In this document: positions 8,078 through 16,350 of the stretch, piece by piece | How the letters are laid out: every line of letters begins with the position of its first letter | How positions within the stretch are numbered: the first letter of the stretch is position 1 | Source of the DNA: CAYOOP01 sp964405685 | GTDB taxonomy: Bacteria; Pseudomonadota; Alphaproteobacteria; Rickettsiales; SXRF01 | Length of the DNA stretch: 53,845 nucleotides | NCBI GenBank assembly: GCA_964405685.1 | Contig: CAYOOP010000009.1 | Coordinates: forward strand, 1 to 53,845 | Direction of reading: 5' to 3' | Made by a program: the position numbers and the translations under genes | Notes under the pieces: generated by a model | Database searches by the model: none | What the model saw: only the letters and a program-made list of their open reading frames with translations | What the model was told of the DNA's origin: nothing

Positions 8078-9537
8078 CGCTTTACCAGCTCTTCTTGCAC
8101 AACTTCTACATCAGAAAAATGGTGCTTGGTGGTGCCGATGATTTGCTCGGTTTCGTGGCCTTTGCCAGCGATCAGCAACACATCACCAGGGCGTAATTGT
8201 TTGATGGCATACGCAATCGCCTCGCGCCGGTCGCCAATTTCTTTTGCGCCGGGGCATGCTTCTATCACCGCTTTACGGATCGCCGCCGGGTTTTCGCTGC
8301 GAGGGTTATCGTCAGTGACAATCACGCTATCGGCGAGTTCAGCAGCTACCGCACCCATCTGCGGACGTTTACCAACATCGCGATCTCCACCACATCCAAA
8401 CACGACGTGGAGGTTTTTCTCGGTGTGCGAACGCAGGGTTTCAAGTGCTTTACTCAAAGCGCCCGGAGTGTGCGCATAGTCGACATAGACTTGTGTGCCC
8501 ACGCGCTGCAAGCGGCCGGGAACACCCGAGAGCTTGGGCAGTAGCGTCGCCAAGTCAGCGATAGCAACACCCGCTTCGCTCACCAGCCCCATAGCCGCGA
8601 GCATGTTGTAGATTTGGAAGCTGCCGACTAAAGGCACGTGCAATTCATATTCATGCCCTTGCAAGGTCAGGTGAATATGTTGGCCGTTTGGCTCGGGGTG
8701 AATAGCGTCAATCCGCAGTTCTGCTTCTCCATGCGCGCCGTATTGCAGCGTGCGGCAGCCACGTTTGGTGAGAATATTGATGAGGATGTCTTTGCGTTCA
8801 TCCTCGGCGTTGACAACTCCAAGCCCCCCGGATTTTAGCACGCTCAAAAACAGACGCGCTTTGGCACCAAAATAGCTATCCAGGTCCTTATGGTAATCCA
8901 GATGATCGCGGCTTAAGTTGGTGAACGCAGCCGCGCTGACGTTGACACCATCCAACCGCCGCTGGTCGAGGCCGTGACTGGAAGCTTCCATCACCACATG
9001 TTCGAAGCCTTGGGATTTTAAATTGGAAAGTGTTTGGTGCAAGGTGATGGGATCGGGCGTGGTATGCGTACCGGCTTCCAGAAGCGCGCCTTTCTCGTCG
9101 ATCATCCCGAGTGTGCCGATGGAGGCGCTTTTGAGACCGCTTAAAGTGAGCAACTCGCGCGCGAAATGGGCGGTGGAAGTTTTGCCGTCCGTGCCGGTAA
9201 CTGCAGCGATGAAATTGGGTTGCGCGGGATTGAAAAACGCTGCCAGTTTCGCAAGCGCGAGGCGGACGTCATCCGTGCGCAGTACCGCAACATGTGCAGG
9301 CAACTCCGGCAACGCTGCATCGCGATCCACAACGATGGCGTTCGCACCGCGCAGCGCGGCATCCTCAATATATTGCCTACCGTCCACATGCGTGCCGACA
9401 ACGGCAACAAACAACGCGCCTTGCGATACCTGGCGTGAATCCGCGACCAGACGCGTCACGGTGATTTGCCCATTGCCGCGCTCAAGCGTCAAAAAATCCA
9501 GTACATCAACGAGGGTGGAAAGAGGCAGACTGGGCAT
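8074..9537 (-). CDS. murE: UDP-MurNAc-L-Ala-D-Glu:meso-diaminopimelate ligase MurE
   Basis: 487 residues. MurE adds the third amino acid of the stem peptide. The ATP loop VTGTDGKTSTA is near residue 110. The DNPRSEN motif near 409 is the signature of meso-diaminopimelate-specific MurE, which implies DAP-type peptidoglycan. The start at 9537 has GGAG about 6 bases upstream and overlaps the 3' end of ftsI by 32 bases. The stop overlaps the murF ATG. Confidence 0.96.
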   Translation of the reverse strand: MPSLPLSTLVDVLDFLTLERGNGQITVTRLVADSRQVSQGALFVAVVGTHVDGRQYIEDAALRGANAIVVDRDAALPELPAHVAVLRTDDVRLALAKLAAFFNPAQPNFIAAVTGTDGKTSTAHFARELLTLSGLKSASIGTLGMIDEKGALLEAGTHTTPDPITLHQTLSNLKSQGFEHVVMEASSHGLDQRRLDGVNVSAAAFTNLSRDHLDYHKDLDSYFGAKARLFLSVLKSGGLGVVNAEDERKDILINILTKRGCRTLQYGAHGEAELRIDAIHPEPNGQHIHLTLQGHEYELHVPLVGSFQIYNMLAAMGLVSEAGVAIADLATLLPKLSGVPGRLQRVGTQVYVDYAHTPGALSKALETLRSHTEKNLHVVFGCGGDRDVGKRPQMGAVAAELADSVIVTDDNPRSENPAAIRKAVIEACPGAKEIGDRREAIAYAIKQLRPGDVLLIAGKGHETEQIIGTTKHHFSDVEVVQEELVKR

Positions 9538-11281
9538 AGTTCTCCACGGGGGCTTTCTTGGCCACTTGCACCGGTTTCTTTTCTGTACTTACCCAGAAAC
9601 CATCGGCCGGATCAAGCGGAGATTCGAGAGCCGGCTGCATGCCTAAGAGCGGGCCCATGCGGCTGACGATGTTGCCGACTGCCGGTGCGGCTACCCAGCC
9701 GCCGGTTGCGAAACCATAGCTAGCAGCGTTGCCCTTGGGTGCATCCACCATTACGAGCACGGCATATTTTGGGTTGTCTACCGGAAACACCCCGATGAAG
9801 GAGGACATTTTATCGTCCTTATTGTACCCACCCACGCCGACTTTTTCGGCGGTGCCAGTTTTGCCGCCGACGTCATAGCCTGCGACTTCCGCTTTGCCGC
9901 CGGTGCCATGGGTGACCACCAAGCGGAACATATTGCGCATTTTTTCGGAGGTGTCTTCGCTTACGACGCGTTCTTGCATTTTCTTAGCATCGGCACCTTC
10001 TGCCAAATGTAGATTCGGCAAGGTGCCGCCATTGACGAGCGCGGCAACACCGCGGATCAAGTGCAGCGGTGTCACGGCAATGCCGTGGCCATAGGCGATC
10101 GTAATGCCGTTGAGTTCTTGCCAATCTTTCGGATATTGCGGGCGGGCGGTTTCAGGATAGTCGATAGAAACAGCATCAAGCATGCCCAGTTTTTTCATGA
10201 ATTCGCGTTGTTTGGTTGTGCCAATTTGCATCAACATGCGCGCGGTGCCAACGTTGGAGGAATGCGCAAAAATTTCGGTGACGGAAAGCGGGTGCTTGCT
10301 CGGGTGCGTGTCGGTGATGGTGAAATTCGCGTATTTAAGGGGCGAGGCATCGTAGATGCTTTTGTTGGTCGCGGATTTGGTTTCGAAGGCGAGCGCCATG
10401 GTGAAGCTTTTGAAGGTGGAGCCCATTTCATAGGTGCCAAGCGTTGCACGATTAAAACGCGCCTGGTCACCCATTTGCGCAGGCCTGTGGGGGTTGAAAT
10501 CTGGGAGAGAAGACATGGCAAGGATTTCGCCGGTTTTGACATCCATGACGAGGCCGACGCCGCCGATGGCGTTGAAATTGGTGATCGCGATTTGCATTTC
10601 ATCGTGCAGGATTTGTTGTACGCGTGTGTCGATGGTGAGTTTAAGCGGTTCGGTATGAGCGCCGTTATTTAATTTTCCATCGTAGCTTTTTTCGATTCCG
10701 GCCAAGCCTTTGTTATCAACGCCGACATAGCCGACGACGTGGGAAAGCACGTTGCCGTAAGGGTAGACGCGGCGCTCTTCGGGGAGGAAATAGACGCCGG
10801 GGATGCCGAGGTTGTTGACCTCTTTTTGCTCTTTTGGGGTGAGGTTGCGCTTCACCCACACGAAGCTTTTGCCGGCAGACATGCGTTTTAAGAGCGCGTC
10901 TTTATCAATGCCGAGCGCTTTGGCAAGCGCGGTGGTGGCCTCAGGCACGTTGGAGATTTCTTGGGGGTTGGCAAATGCGGAAGCCGTCATGAGCGAGGTA
11001 GCGACGACCACACCGTTGCGATCGACAATGTCCGCGCGCGAAAGTCGGCTTTCGGTACCGGTGACTTCTTCTTCTTCACTTCCGGCATCCCCCTGCGCAA
11101 GGCTGGTGAGCGAAAGCGATGGACGGGCGGATTTCCCGTCGCAGATCAGCTCTACTAAGCGCACGGTAATGGTGCCAAAACACAGGATAAAAAACAGCGC
11201 AACGCATAGCAAGCGCACGCGCGATTGCTCGAACATTTTGCTGTGCGTAGTTTCGCGGAGGTAGACTTTGCCCTTTGCCAT
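9506..11281 (-). CDS. ftsI: Septal peptidoglycan transpeptidase FtsI (PBP3)
   Basis: 591 residues. FtsI cross-links septal peptidoglycan. A short cytoplasmic N terminus is followed by one membrane helix (about 21-42), a dimerisation/pedestal domain, and the penicillin-binding domain. Active-site motifs: STFK near residue 287, SSN near 340 and KTGTAEK near 472. The start MAKGKVYLRE lies one base past the ftsL stop. A longer open frame upstream overlaps ftsL and is rejected. Confidence 0.96.
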   Translation of the reverse strand: MAKGKVYLRETTHSKMFEQSRVRLLCVALFFILCFGTITVRLVELICDGKSARPSLSLTSLAQGDAGSEEEEVTGTESRLSRADIVDRNGVVVATSLMTASAFANPQEISNVPEATTALAKALGIDKDALLKRMSAGKSFVWVKRNLTPKEQKEVNNLGIPGVYFLPEERRVYPYGNVLSHVVGYVGVDNKGLAGIEKSYDGKLNNGAHTEPLKLTIDTRVQQILHDEMQIAITNFNAIGGVGLVMDVKTGEILAMSSLPDFNPHRPAQMGDQARFNRATLGTYEMGSTFKSFTMALAFETKSATNKSIYDASPLKYANFTITDTHPSKHPLSVTEIFAHSSNVGTARMLMQIGTTKQREFMKKLGMLDAVSIDYPETARPQYPKDWQELNGITIAYGHGIAVTPLHLIRGVAALVNGGTLPNLHLAEGADAKKMQERVVSEDTSEKMRNMFRLVVTHGTGGKAEVAGYDVGGKTGTAEKVGVGGYNKDDKMSSFIGVFPVDNPKYAVLVMVDAPKGNAASYGFATGGWVAAPAVGNIVSRMGPLLGMQPALESPLDPADGFWVSTEKKPVQVAKKAPVENYAQSASFHPR

Positions 11282-11282
11282 A

Positions 11283-11645
11283 CTACTCCGCATCCGGCAC
11301 GGTGTGTGCCGCCGGAGTGATGGTATCGGCCGAGACGGCAGGCACTTGCGCCATGGATGGTTCACCTGGCGTTTCGGCAAATGGAATGGCTTCGATGCTC
11401 GCAACCACTTGCTTGCTCGAGAGCGGCTGAAGATTGGTGTAGTTGGAAGAAAGGCGTTTCAAACGATCGGGGCGTGTTAAATACGTCCATTCGGCGGCGA
11501 CTACATGGAGGTTTTCGCGTTCGTTTTCGATTTGCTGCTGCACATCGGCGATCTGAGTGCGAATGGTGTGCACGCGGTATTTCACTTGGTAGAGGCCGAA
11601 TGCCGCTGCGACGATCATCATCACGGTTGCGATCAATCGGATCAT
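11283..11645 (-). CDS. ftsL: Cell division protein FtsL
   Basis: 120 residues: an N-terminal membrane helix (about 3-22) followed by a coiled coil (TIRTQIADVQQQIENERENL) and a Pro/Ala-rich tail. FtsL bridges FtsB/FtsQ to FtsWI in the divisome. Sequence conservation of FtsL is weak, so the call rests on topology, the small size and the position between rsmH and ftsI. The ATG overlaps the rsmH stop by 4 bases. Confidence 0.88.
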   Translation of the reverse strand: MIRLIATVMMIVAAAFGLYQVKYRVHTIRTQIADVQQQIENERENLHVVAAEWTYLTRPDRLKRLSSNYTNLQPLSSKQVVASIEAIPFAETPGEPSMAQVPAVSADTITPAAHTVPDAE

Positions 11646-12577
11646 ACGGCAGCCCTCCACTCAGGGGCATCAGTGCGGGTTGCGATGCGGAGGGTGGCGG
11701 AACGGCTGCGAGGGTTGCGGGTAGTTTCTTCTTCGGAGGCAACGCATTTGCCTTGGATGGTGAAGCTGGGTGCGCGGACATTGACCATCGGCAAATGCCG
11801 GGAGAAGGGTTGGTTTTTTCCGGCGCGTTCGTGCATGAATTGTTTGACCATGCGGTCTTCGAGGGAGTGGAAACTCACCACCAATAATTTGCCAGATGGT
11901 TTCAGGATTTTTTCTGCTGCAACAAGACCTTGTTCGACGAACTTCAACTCTTGGTTTACCTCAATGCGTAGGGCTTGAAAGGTGCGAGTGGCGGGGTCTT
12001 TTTTGCCGTCGGCGTAGACGACTTTGGCGACGATGTTGCGGAGTTCTGACGTACGGGTGATGGGGGTGGTTTTGCGTGCTTCGACAATCGCCTTGGCGAT
12101 GCGGCGGGAGGCTTTTTCTTCGCCGTAGTGGTAGAGAATATGCGCGAGTTCTTTTTCATCGGCGCGGTTCACAATATCAGCGGCGCTGACGCCGGCGCCA
12201 CTCATACGCATATCGAGCGGACCATCATGCTTGAATGAAAACCCGCGCTCGGCGTTGTCGACTTGCATGGAGGAGATGCCCAGATCCAGCACGACGCCAT
12301 CCACTTGGTGAATACCCTGCGCCTCAAGCAGCGCGCACATGTCGGAAAAATTGCCGACGATGTAGGTGAAGCGCGCACCGAATTCTTTGAGCAGAGGTTC
12401 GGCGAATTTACGGGTGGTTTCGTCGCGGTCGATCGCAATCACATGGCACGTGGCAGCGGAGAGAATCGCGCGCGTGTAGCCGCCAGCGCCGAAGGTGCCG
12501 TCTACATAAACCGCGCCGTCTTTGGGTTCTAGCCCGGCTAATACTTCAGTCAATAATACGGGGATATGGGCAACCAT
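11642..12577 (-). CDS. rsmH: 16S rRNA (cytosine-1402-N4)-methyltransferase RsmH
   Basis: 311 residues. RsmH (formerly MraW) methylates C1402 in the ribosomal P site. Motifs: AHIPVLLTEVLAGL at the N terminus, YVDGTFGAGGYTRAIL for SAM binding near residue 23, DLGISSMQVDNAERGFSF near 100, and LVVSFHSLEDRMVKQF near 215. It begins 4 bases after the mraZ stop and is the second gene of the dcw operon. Confidence 0.97.
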   Translation of the reverse strand: MVAHIPVLLTEVLAGLEPKDGAVYVDGTFGAGGYTRAILSAATCHVIAIDRDETTRKFAEPLLKEFGARFTYIVGNFSDMCALLEAQGIHQVDGVVLDLGISSMQVDNAERGFSFKHDGPLDMRMSGAGVSAADIVNRADEKELAHILYHYGEEKASRRIAKAIVEARKTTPITRTSELRNIVAKVVYADGKKDPATRTFQALRIEVNQELKFVEQGLVAAEKILKPSGKLLVVSFHSLEDRMVKQFMHERAGKNQPFSRHLPMVNVRAPSFTIQGKCVASEEETTRNPRSRSATLRIATRTDAPEWRAAV

Positions 12578-12581
12578 GCGG

Positions 12582-13031
12582 CTACCCTTTCGGTTTCGTC
12601 AGTTGATGAAACTGGCTTTTGACGAGTTTTTTGGCGTCTTCCGCATAGCGTGCATAGGCTTTCGGATCCCAAATTTCGAAGACTTCGCCTTTGCCGACGA
12701 AGAGCGCATCTTCCTTAATGCCCGCGGCTTCCAGCAAAGTGTCTGGCAGGCCGACGCGGCCTTCGGAGTCATACGCGAGTTGCACGCTTTGACCGAAGAG
12801 CTGGTTGGCAAGCGCGTCGCGCTCGTTGGAGAACGGGTCCATCTGCTCGATGCGTTCGTTCATTTTGTTGAAGCGGGCGAGGCCGCACGCCTCGATGCAC
12901 GGGTGTTTCAAGGATGCATACGCAATCAAACCGCCGAATTCCTGTTTCGCCAAAACCCCACGAAAAGAAGCAGGGACCGAGATTCGGCCCTTCTTGTCTA
13001 TCCGATTATGATAGCTCGAGAAGAACAACAT
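12582..13031 (-). CDS. mraZ: Transcriptional regulator MraZ
   Basis: 149 residues with two AbrB-like MraZ half-domains, each carrying the DxxGR motif (DKKGRISVP near residue 12 and DSEGRVGLP near 88). MraZ forms ring-shaped oligomers and represses its own dcw operon by binding tandem TGGGN repeats. Five such repeats lie directly upstream here. An AGGGA ribosome-binding site precedes the ATG. It is the first gene of the cluster. Confidence 0.96.
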   Translation of the reverse strand: MLFFSSYHNRIDKKGRISVPASFRGVLAKQEFGGLIAYASLKHPCIEACGLARFNKMNERIEQMDPFSNERDALANQLFGQSVQLAYDSEGRVGLPDTLLEAAGIKEDALFVGKGEVFEIWDPKAYARYAEDAKKLVKSQFHQLTKPKG

Positions 13032-13055
13032 TTCGGTCCCTGTAAGTGAATGTTA

Positions 13056-13101
13056 TGGGATAACATGGGTAACAATGGGAATCTACTGGGACAGCATGGG
13101 A
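13056..13101. promoter_or_regulatory. Five tandem MraZ boxes (TGGGN) upstream of mraZ
   Basis: TGGGA or TGGGT occurs on the plus strand at 13056, 13066, 13076, 13087 and 13097. The spacing is 10, 10, 11 and 10 bases, so all lie on one helix face. TGGGN units with 5-base spacers are the known MraZ target in E. coli, which has three. As written the units read opposite to mraZ transcription. Two boxes fall inside the promoter spacer, which suits autorepression. Confidence 0.88.
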
Positions 13102-13108
13102 TAGTCAA
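13080..13108 (-). promoter_or_regulatory. Promoter of mraZ and the dcw operon
   Basis: On the minus strand TTGACT (13108-13103) and TAGATT (13085-13080) are separated by exactly 17 bases. They match the sigma-70 boxes at five and four of six positions. The predicted start is near 13073, giving a leader of about 40 bases with AGGGA before the ATG. MraZ boxes at 13087 and 13097 lie between the two boxes. Confidence 0.7.
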
Positions 13109-13181
13109 GGGGGTTTTTGGGATTTTTTGTGGAAATAATAGATCCCTGTTTAAAAACTAGTCTTAACAATGACTTGTTTGA

Positions 13182-13209
13182 TTGCATCTCACCAAAAACC
13201 CTCTATAGT
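13182..13209 (+). promoter_or_regulatory. Promoter of rnpB
   Basis: TTGCAT (13182-13187) and TATAGT (13204-13209) are 16 bases apart. The -10 box matches at five of six positions. The predicted start is at about 13216, at the 5' strand of RNase P helix P1. Bases 13109-13181 hold nothing else recognisable. Confidence 0.6.
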
Positions 13210-13212
13210 GAG

Positions 13213-13568
<356 letters not shown>

Positions 13569-13572
13569 ATTT

Positions 13573-14394
13573 TTATGCTGTAGCAGTAACGGCCCTCACG
13601 CGGGCTTGCCACTTGGTGAATGCTACAATCCCGGCAACACCCACATACACCAGCACCTGCATCAGTGAAGGCTCTGCGGTGTAGCCAATCATGGCGTGGA
13701 GAATTTGGCCAACCACACTTGACTCCGAAAGCAGGGCAGAGGTGTCCCACACGCTGGGAATCAAAGGAGAGACAACATCGGCCGCAATCAAATAGCCGGT
13801 TGCCTGCATGGCAAGCCCAGCAGCCAGCAAAATCAAAATGCACTCGGTAACTTTGAAAAAGTATTTCACGGGGATTTTGACGAGGCCGATGTAAATGCCA
13901 TAGCCGAGCACCGCAGCGGCAACCGTGCCGGCCATGCCACCACTGATGATGCGCATGAGCGATTCATCCGTTGCCGTCACAATGCCATACATAAACAGCA
14001 CAATCTCCGAACCTTCGCGCCACATGCAGACACTCACCACCGTTGCGAGCGCCATCATCGGCAATTCGCCTTCTTGCACTTTCGCGCCCACTTGCTTGAT
14101 TTTCGTCACCACGTGGCGCACATGGGTTTTCATCCACACGACCGTCCACCCAATCATAAACGCGGCCACCAGAAGAATGGTGGCATTAAAAATCTCCTGC
14201 CCCATGCCGTGCATCCACTCGGCGATTTTATCCGCGAAATAGGCGACCACCGCCGCACCGACAAGGCCGCCACCGATACCGCCAAGAATCCATTTCGCGC
14301 GGCTCACCACACCGCGCGTCGCCGCAGCGATGATGCCGAGGATGATCGCGATTTCTAGAATTTCGCGGAAGAAGATGACGAAGGTGGGGAGCAT
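13573..14394 (-). CDS. FTR1-family high-affinity iron permease
   Basis: 273 residues with about seven membrane helices. FTR1/EfeU/FtrC permeases import iron across the inner membrane. The two REXXE iron motifs are present: REILE at residues 10-14 and REGSE near 130-134. The start at MLPTFVIFFREILEIA is the family start; an open frame nine codons longer runs toward a repeat and is not used. It lies downstream of a cupredoxin gene on the same strand, as in EfeUO- or Ftr-type systems. No peroxidase (EfeB) or ferredoxin partner is visible. Confidence 0.92.
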   Translation of the reverse strand: MLPTFVIFFREILEIAIILGIIAAATRGVVSRAKWILGGIGGGLVGAAVVAYFADKIAEWMHGMGQEIFNATILLVAAFMIGWTVVWMKTHVRHVVTKIKQVGAKVQEGELPMMALATVVSVCMWREGSEIVLFMYGIVTATDESLMRIISGGMAGTVAAAVLGYGIYIGLVKIPVKYFFKVTECILILLAAGLAMQATGYLIAADVVSPLIPSVWDTSALLSESSVVGQILHAMIGYTAEPSLMQVLVYVGVAGIVAFTKWQARVRAVTATA

Positions 14395-14416
14395 GGTTTT
14401 TCCTTTTTGACTTACC

Positions 14417-14497
14417 GTCATTCCGACGAAAGTCGGAATCCAGTCCTTAATGCGCTGCAGACGCAGCGCGCTAGATCCCGTTTTTCAACGGGATGAC
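14417..14497. repeat. Family C palindromic element between FTR1 and cupredoxin genes
   Basis: GTCATTCCGACGAAAGTCGG is a small hairpin at one end, and ATCCCGTTTTTCAACGGGAT with GGATGAC is the other. This is the intergenic form of the element read as RHSDESRNP at 51637-51742. It separates two genes of one presumed operon and could alter their relative expression. Confidence 0.88.
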
Positions 14498-14503
14498 GTT
14501 CTT

Positions 14504-14836
14504 TTACTTCACTATCAATTTTCCTTGCGCAGTGGCCTCATTGAACTCGCCGAAGAACTTATATTCGCCGGGCTTCAGCGGGCCTACTTTAATGGTAGCT
14601 TTGGTGTTGCCTTTGATGATTTTTTCGCGATGGAAATCATGGCTTTCGAATTCTTCCGGCGTTGGGTCCTGATTGTCGACAATGAGATGCACTTTCGTAT
14701 CCGCCGGAATTTCAACGGTGGCAGGCTCAAACTTATGGTTCTTAATCACGATCGTGTATTCGGTCACTTCTGCAGCCTGGACGAGCGCAGGAATAGAAAG
14801 AACAAGTACGGCAGCAAGAACCAGTATATAGCGCAT
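14504..14836 (-). CDS. Periplasmic cupredoxin-like iron-uptake protein
   Basis: 110 residues: signal peptide of about 21 residues (cleavage after VQAA) and one cupredoxin-fold domain. It resembles the EfeO cupredoxin domain and FtrB-type partners of FTR1 permeases, with the DPTPEEFESHDFH loop. There is no cysteine anywhere in the protein, so it lacks a classical type 1 copper site. The Glu/His-rich loop could bind copper or iron. It precedes the FTR1 permease gene and has a Fur-like box upstream. Confidence 0.85.
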   Translation of the reverse strand: MRYILVLAAVLVLSIPALVQAAEVTEYTIVIKNHKFEPATVEIPADTKVHLIVDNQDPTPEEFESHDFHREKIIKGNTKATIKVGPLKPGEYKFFGEFNEATAQGKLIVK

Positions 14837-14861
14837 ATTAAACCCATATTTTGATTATTGT

Positions 14862-14876
14862 TGCGAATGATTCTCA
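14862..14876 (-). promoter_or_regulatory. Fur/Irr-like iron box
   Basis: TGCGAAT-G-ATTCTCA is a 7-1-7 inverted repeat with one mismatch, 26 bases upstream of the cupredoxin start. This shape fits Fur-superfamily sites. Its position before the iron-uptake genes supports iron-controlled repression. Bases 14877-15000 hold no other feature I can call. Confidence 0.65.
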
Positions 14877-15008
14877 ATCTGAATACAGCACCACTATCTC
14901 TATGTCAATTGCCAGTTAGCGGCAGAAATGTCATCAAAATGTAACACAAATTAATCATGCGCGCGCTATGCTGTGACGGATTTCAAAACACTTAATCCAA
15001 GAGGATAT

Positions 15009-15767
15009 ATGATAGGCGAAAAAATAATTTTCCATAAAAATGCGGGCAATGGTGAAAGTTTACGAGTAAACTGTTGGCTTAGAGATGGTGGTGTACGGAT
15101 AGAGTATGGCTTGCTGCAGGACGGGCAATACCAAGCTATACCTAAGACACGCAATTATGAGGCACTTCGAGAGGCGCAAGGTGTGGTTTTCGAATGTCTC
15201 GATCAGAAAGGGTTCCGAATCCCGGACGAACCCAGTCGTGTCCATGCTTGGCGTGAGATTCCATATGATGATTTTTTTGAGCTTAAAGACACTACCAACG
15301 ACCAATTACGGAATGTATTAAACGAGGTCAAAGAGGCTGTTGAGCGACATGATGCGGTCGTGTTCCGTAAGCACCTAGAAAACGGTGAAACTCTGGAGAT
15401 TTTCTGCAAACTGCAAAACGATCAGACGCAGGTCTCTCTCAGGCTATTTCAACGCGGAGCACGCATTGATCACGCAGATAGTGGGGATCCTGAGGCTCTT
15501 CGAGCCGCCTGCGCGGATGTTTATAAAACACTTGCAGGTAAAGGGTTTAAGCTCGTACCTGGCAAGGAAGTTTCGGAAACAGAATTTATGCTCTATCGAC
15601 CAGAAGCTAAAGCCGATAACGTGCTTCGCGAGCTACTACGCAGTGCTCTAGCCCTCGGTGGTTACGAAGCTGTGCCTACGCCAGTTGCAGATACTAACAT
15701 AGTGAGTCGCGCTGAAGCAACTGGTATGAGCTTAGGGTTTGGGATAAAGCCTCAACAAAACAAGTGA
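15009..15767 (+). CDS. Unknown protein with two internal repeats
   Basis: 252 residues, family not recognised. Two homologous units are visible. Unit one (about residues 4-75) runs KIIFHKNAGNGESL ... EALREA ... LDQKGFRI. Unit two (about 120-190) runs AVVFRKHLENGETL ... EALRAA ... LAGKGFKL. Each looks like a small mixed alpha/beta domain. The start at 15009 follows AAGAGGA and begins just before unit one; a GTG at 14973 is possible but has no ribosome-binding site. No signal peptide or membrane helix is visible. The gene is AT-richer than its neighbours and stands alone between divergent iron genes and nuoB. Confidence 0.8.
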   Translation: MIGEKIIFHKNAGNGESLRVNCWLRDGGVRIEYGLLQDGQYQAIPKTRNYEALREAQGVVFECLDQKGFRIPDEPSRVHAWREIPYDDFFELKDTTNDQLRNVLNEVKEAVERHDAVVFRKHLENGETLEIFCKLQNDQTQVSLRLFQRGARIDHADSGDPEALRAACADVYKTLAGKGFKLVPGKEVSETEFMLYRPEAKADNVLRELLRSALALGGYEAVPTPVADTNIVSRAEATGMSLGFGIKPQQNK

Positions 15768-15834
15768 ACGCCTATAGACTGCGAGCACCAAAATATTGCT
15801 TGAAAAATCTACAGATTACTTCATTCTGTGGTCC

Positions 15835-16350
15835 ATGCCCGCACTCACCAATCCGCAAGATGCCTTATTAAACAACGTTTTGACCGAGTTTAACGACAAG
15901 GGCTTTGTCGTCGCTTCCCTCGACAAGCTCGCCACCTGGGCGCGTTCCGGTTCGCTTTGGCCGATGACGTTTGGCCTGGCCTGCTGCGCGGTAGAGATGA
16001 TGCAAGCGGCAGCGGCGCGCTACGATATGGACCGGTTTGGCGTGGTGTTTCGCCCCAGCCCCAGGCAGGCGGATGTGATGATTGTCGCCGGTACGCTGTG
16101 CAACAAAATGGCACCGGCGCTGCGTAAAGTATATGACCAAATGGCCGAACCAAAATATGTAATTTCCATGGGCTCTTGCGCCAATGGCGGCGGATATTAC
16201 CACTATTCCTACTCGGTTGTGCGCGGGTGCGACCGCATTGTACCGGTGGATGTGTATGTTCCCGGTTGCCCACCGACTGCGGAGGCTTTGATCTACGGCA
16301 TTTTACAACTCCAGAAAAAAATCCGCACGACGGGTACGATTAAGCGATGA
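15835..16350 (+). CDS. nuoB: NADH-quinone oxidoreductase subunit B
   Basis: 171 residues. NuoB carries iron-sulfur cluster N2 of complex I, next to the quinone site. Cluster ligands are visible: FGLACCAVEMM (the tandem Cys pair), GTLCNKM, MGSCANGGG and VPGCPPTAEAL. The start MPALTNPQDA is chosen by family length; a frame 13 codons longer exists. No nuoA lies upstream. The stop overlaps the next gene by 4 bases, and that gene is a phosphatase, not nuoC. Confidence 0.95.
   Translation: MPALTNPQDALLNNVLTEFNDKGFVVASLDKLATWARSGSLWPMTFGLACCAVEMMQAAAARYDMDRFGVVFRPSPRQADVMIVAGTLCNKMAPALRKVYDQMAEPKYVISMGSCANGGGYYHYSYSVVRGCDRIVPVDVYVPGCPPTAEALIYGILQLQKKIRTTGTIKR

Noticed and set aside
11282..11404. 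Upstream extension of ftsI by 41 residues
   Set aside because: It lies entirely within ftsL and has an atypical composition. MAKGKVYL directly after the ftsL stop fits FtsI proteins.
14973..15008. GTG start for the internally duplicated protein
   Set aside because: No ribosome-binding site. The ATG at 15009 follows AAGAGGA and begins at the first repeat unit. The choice is not certain.
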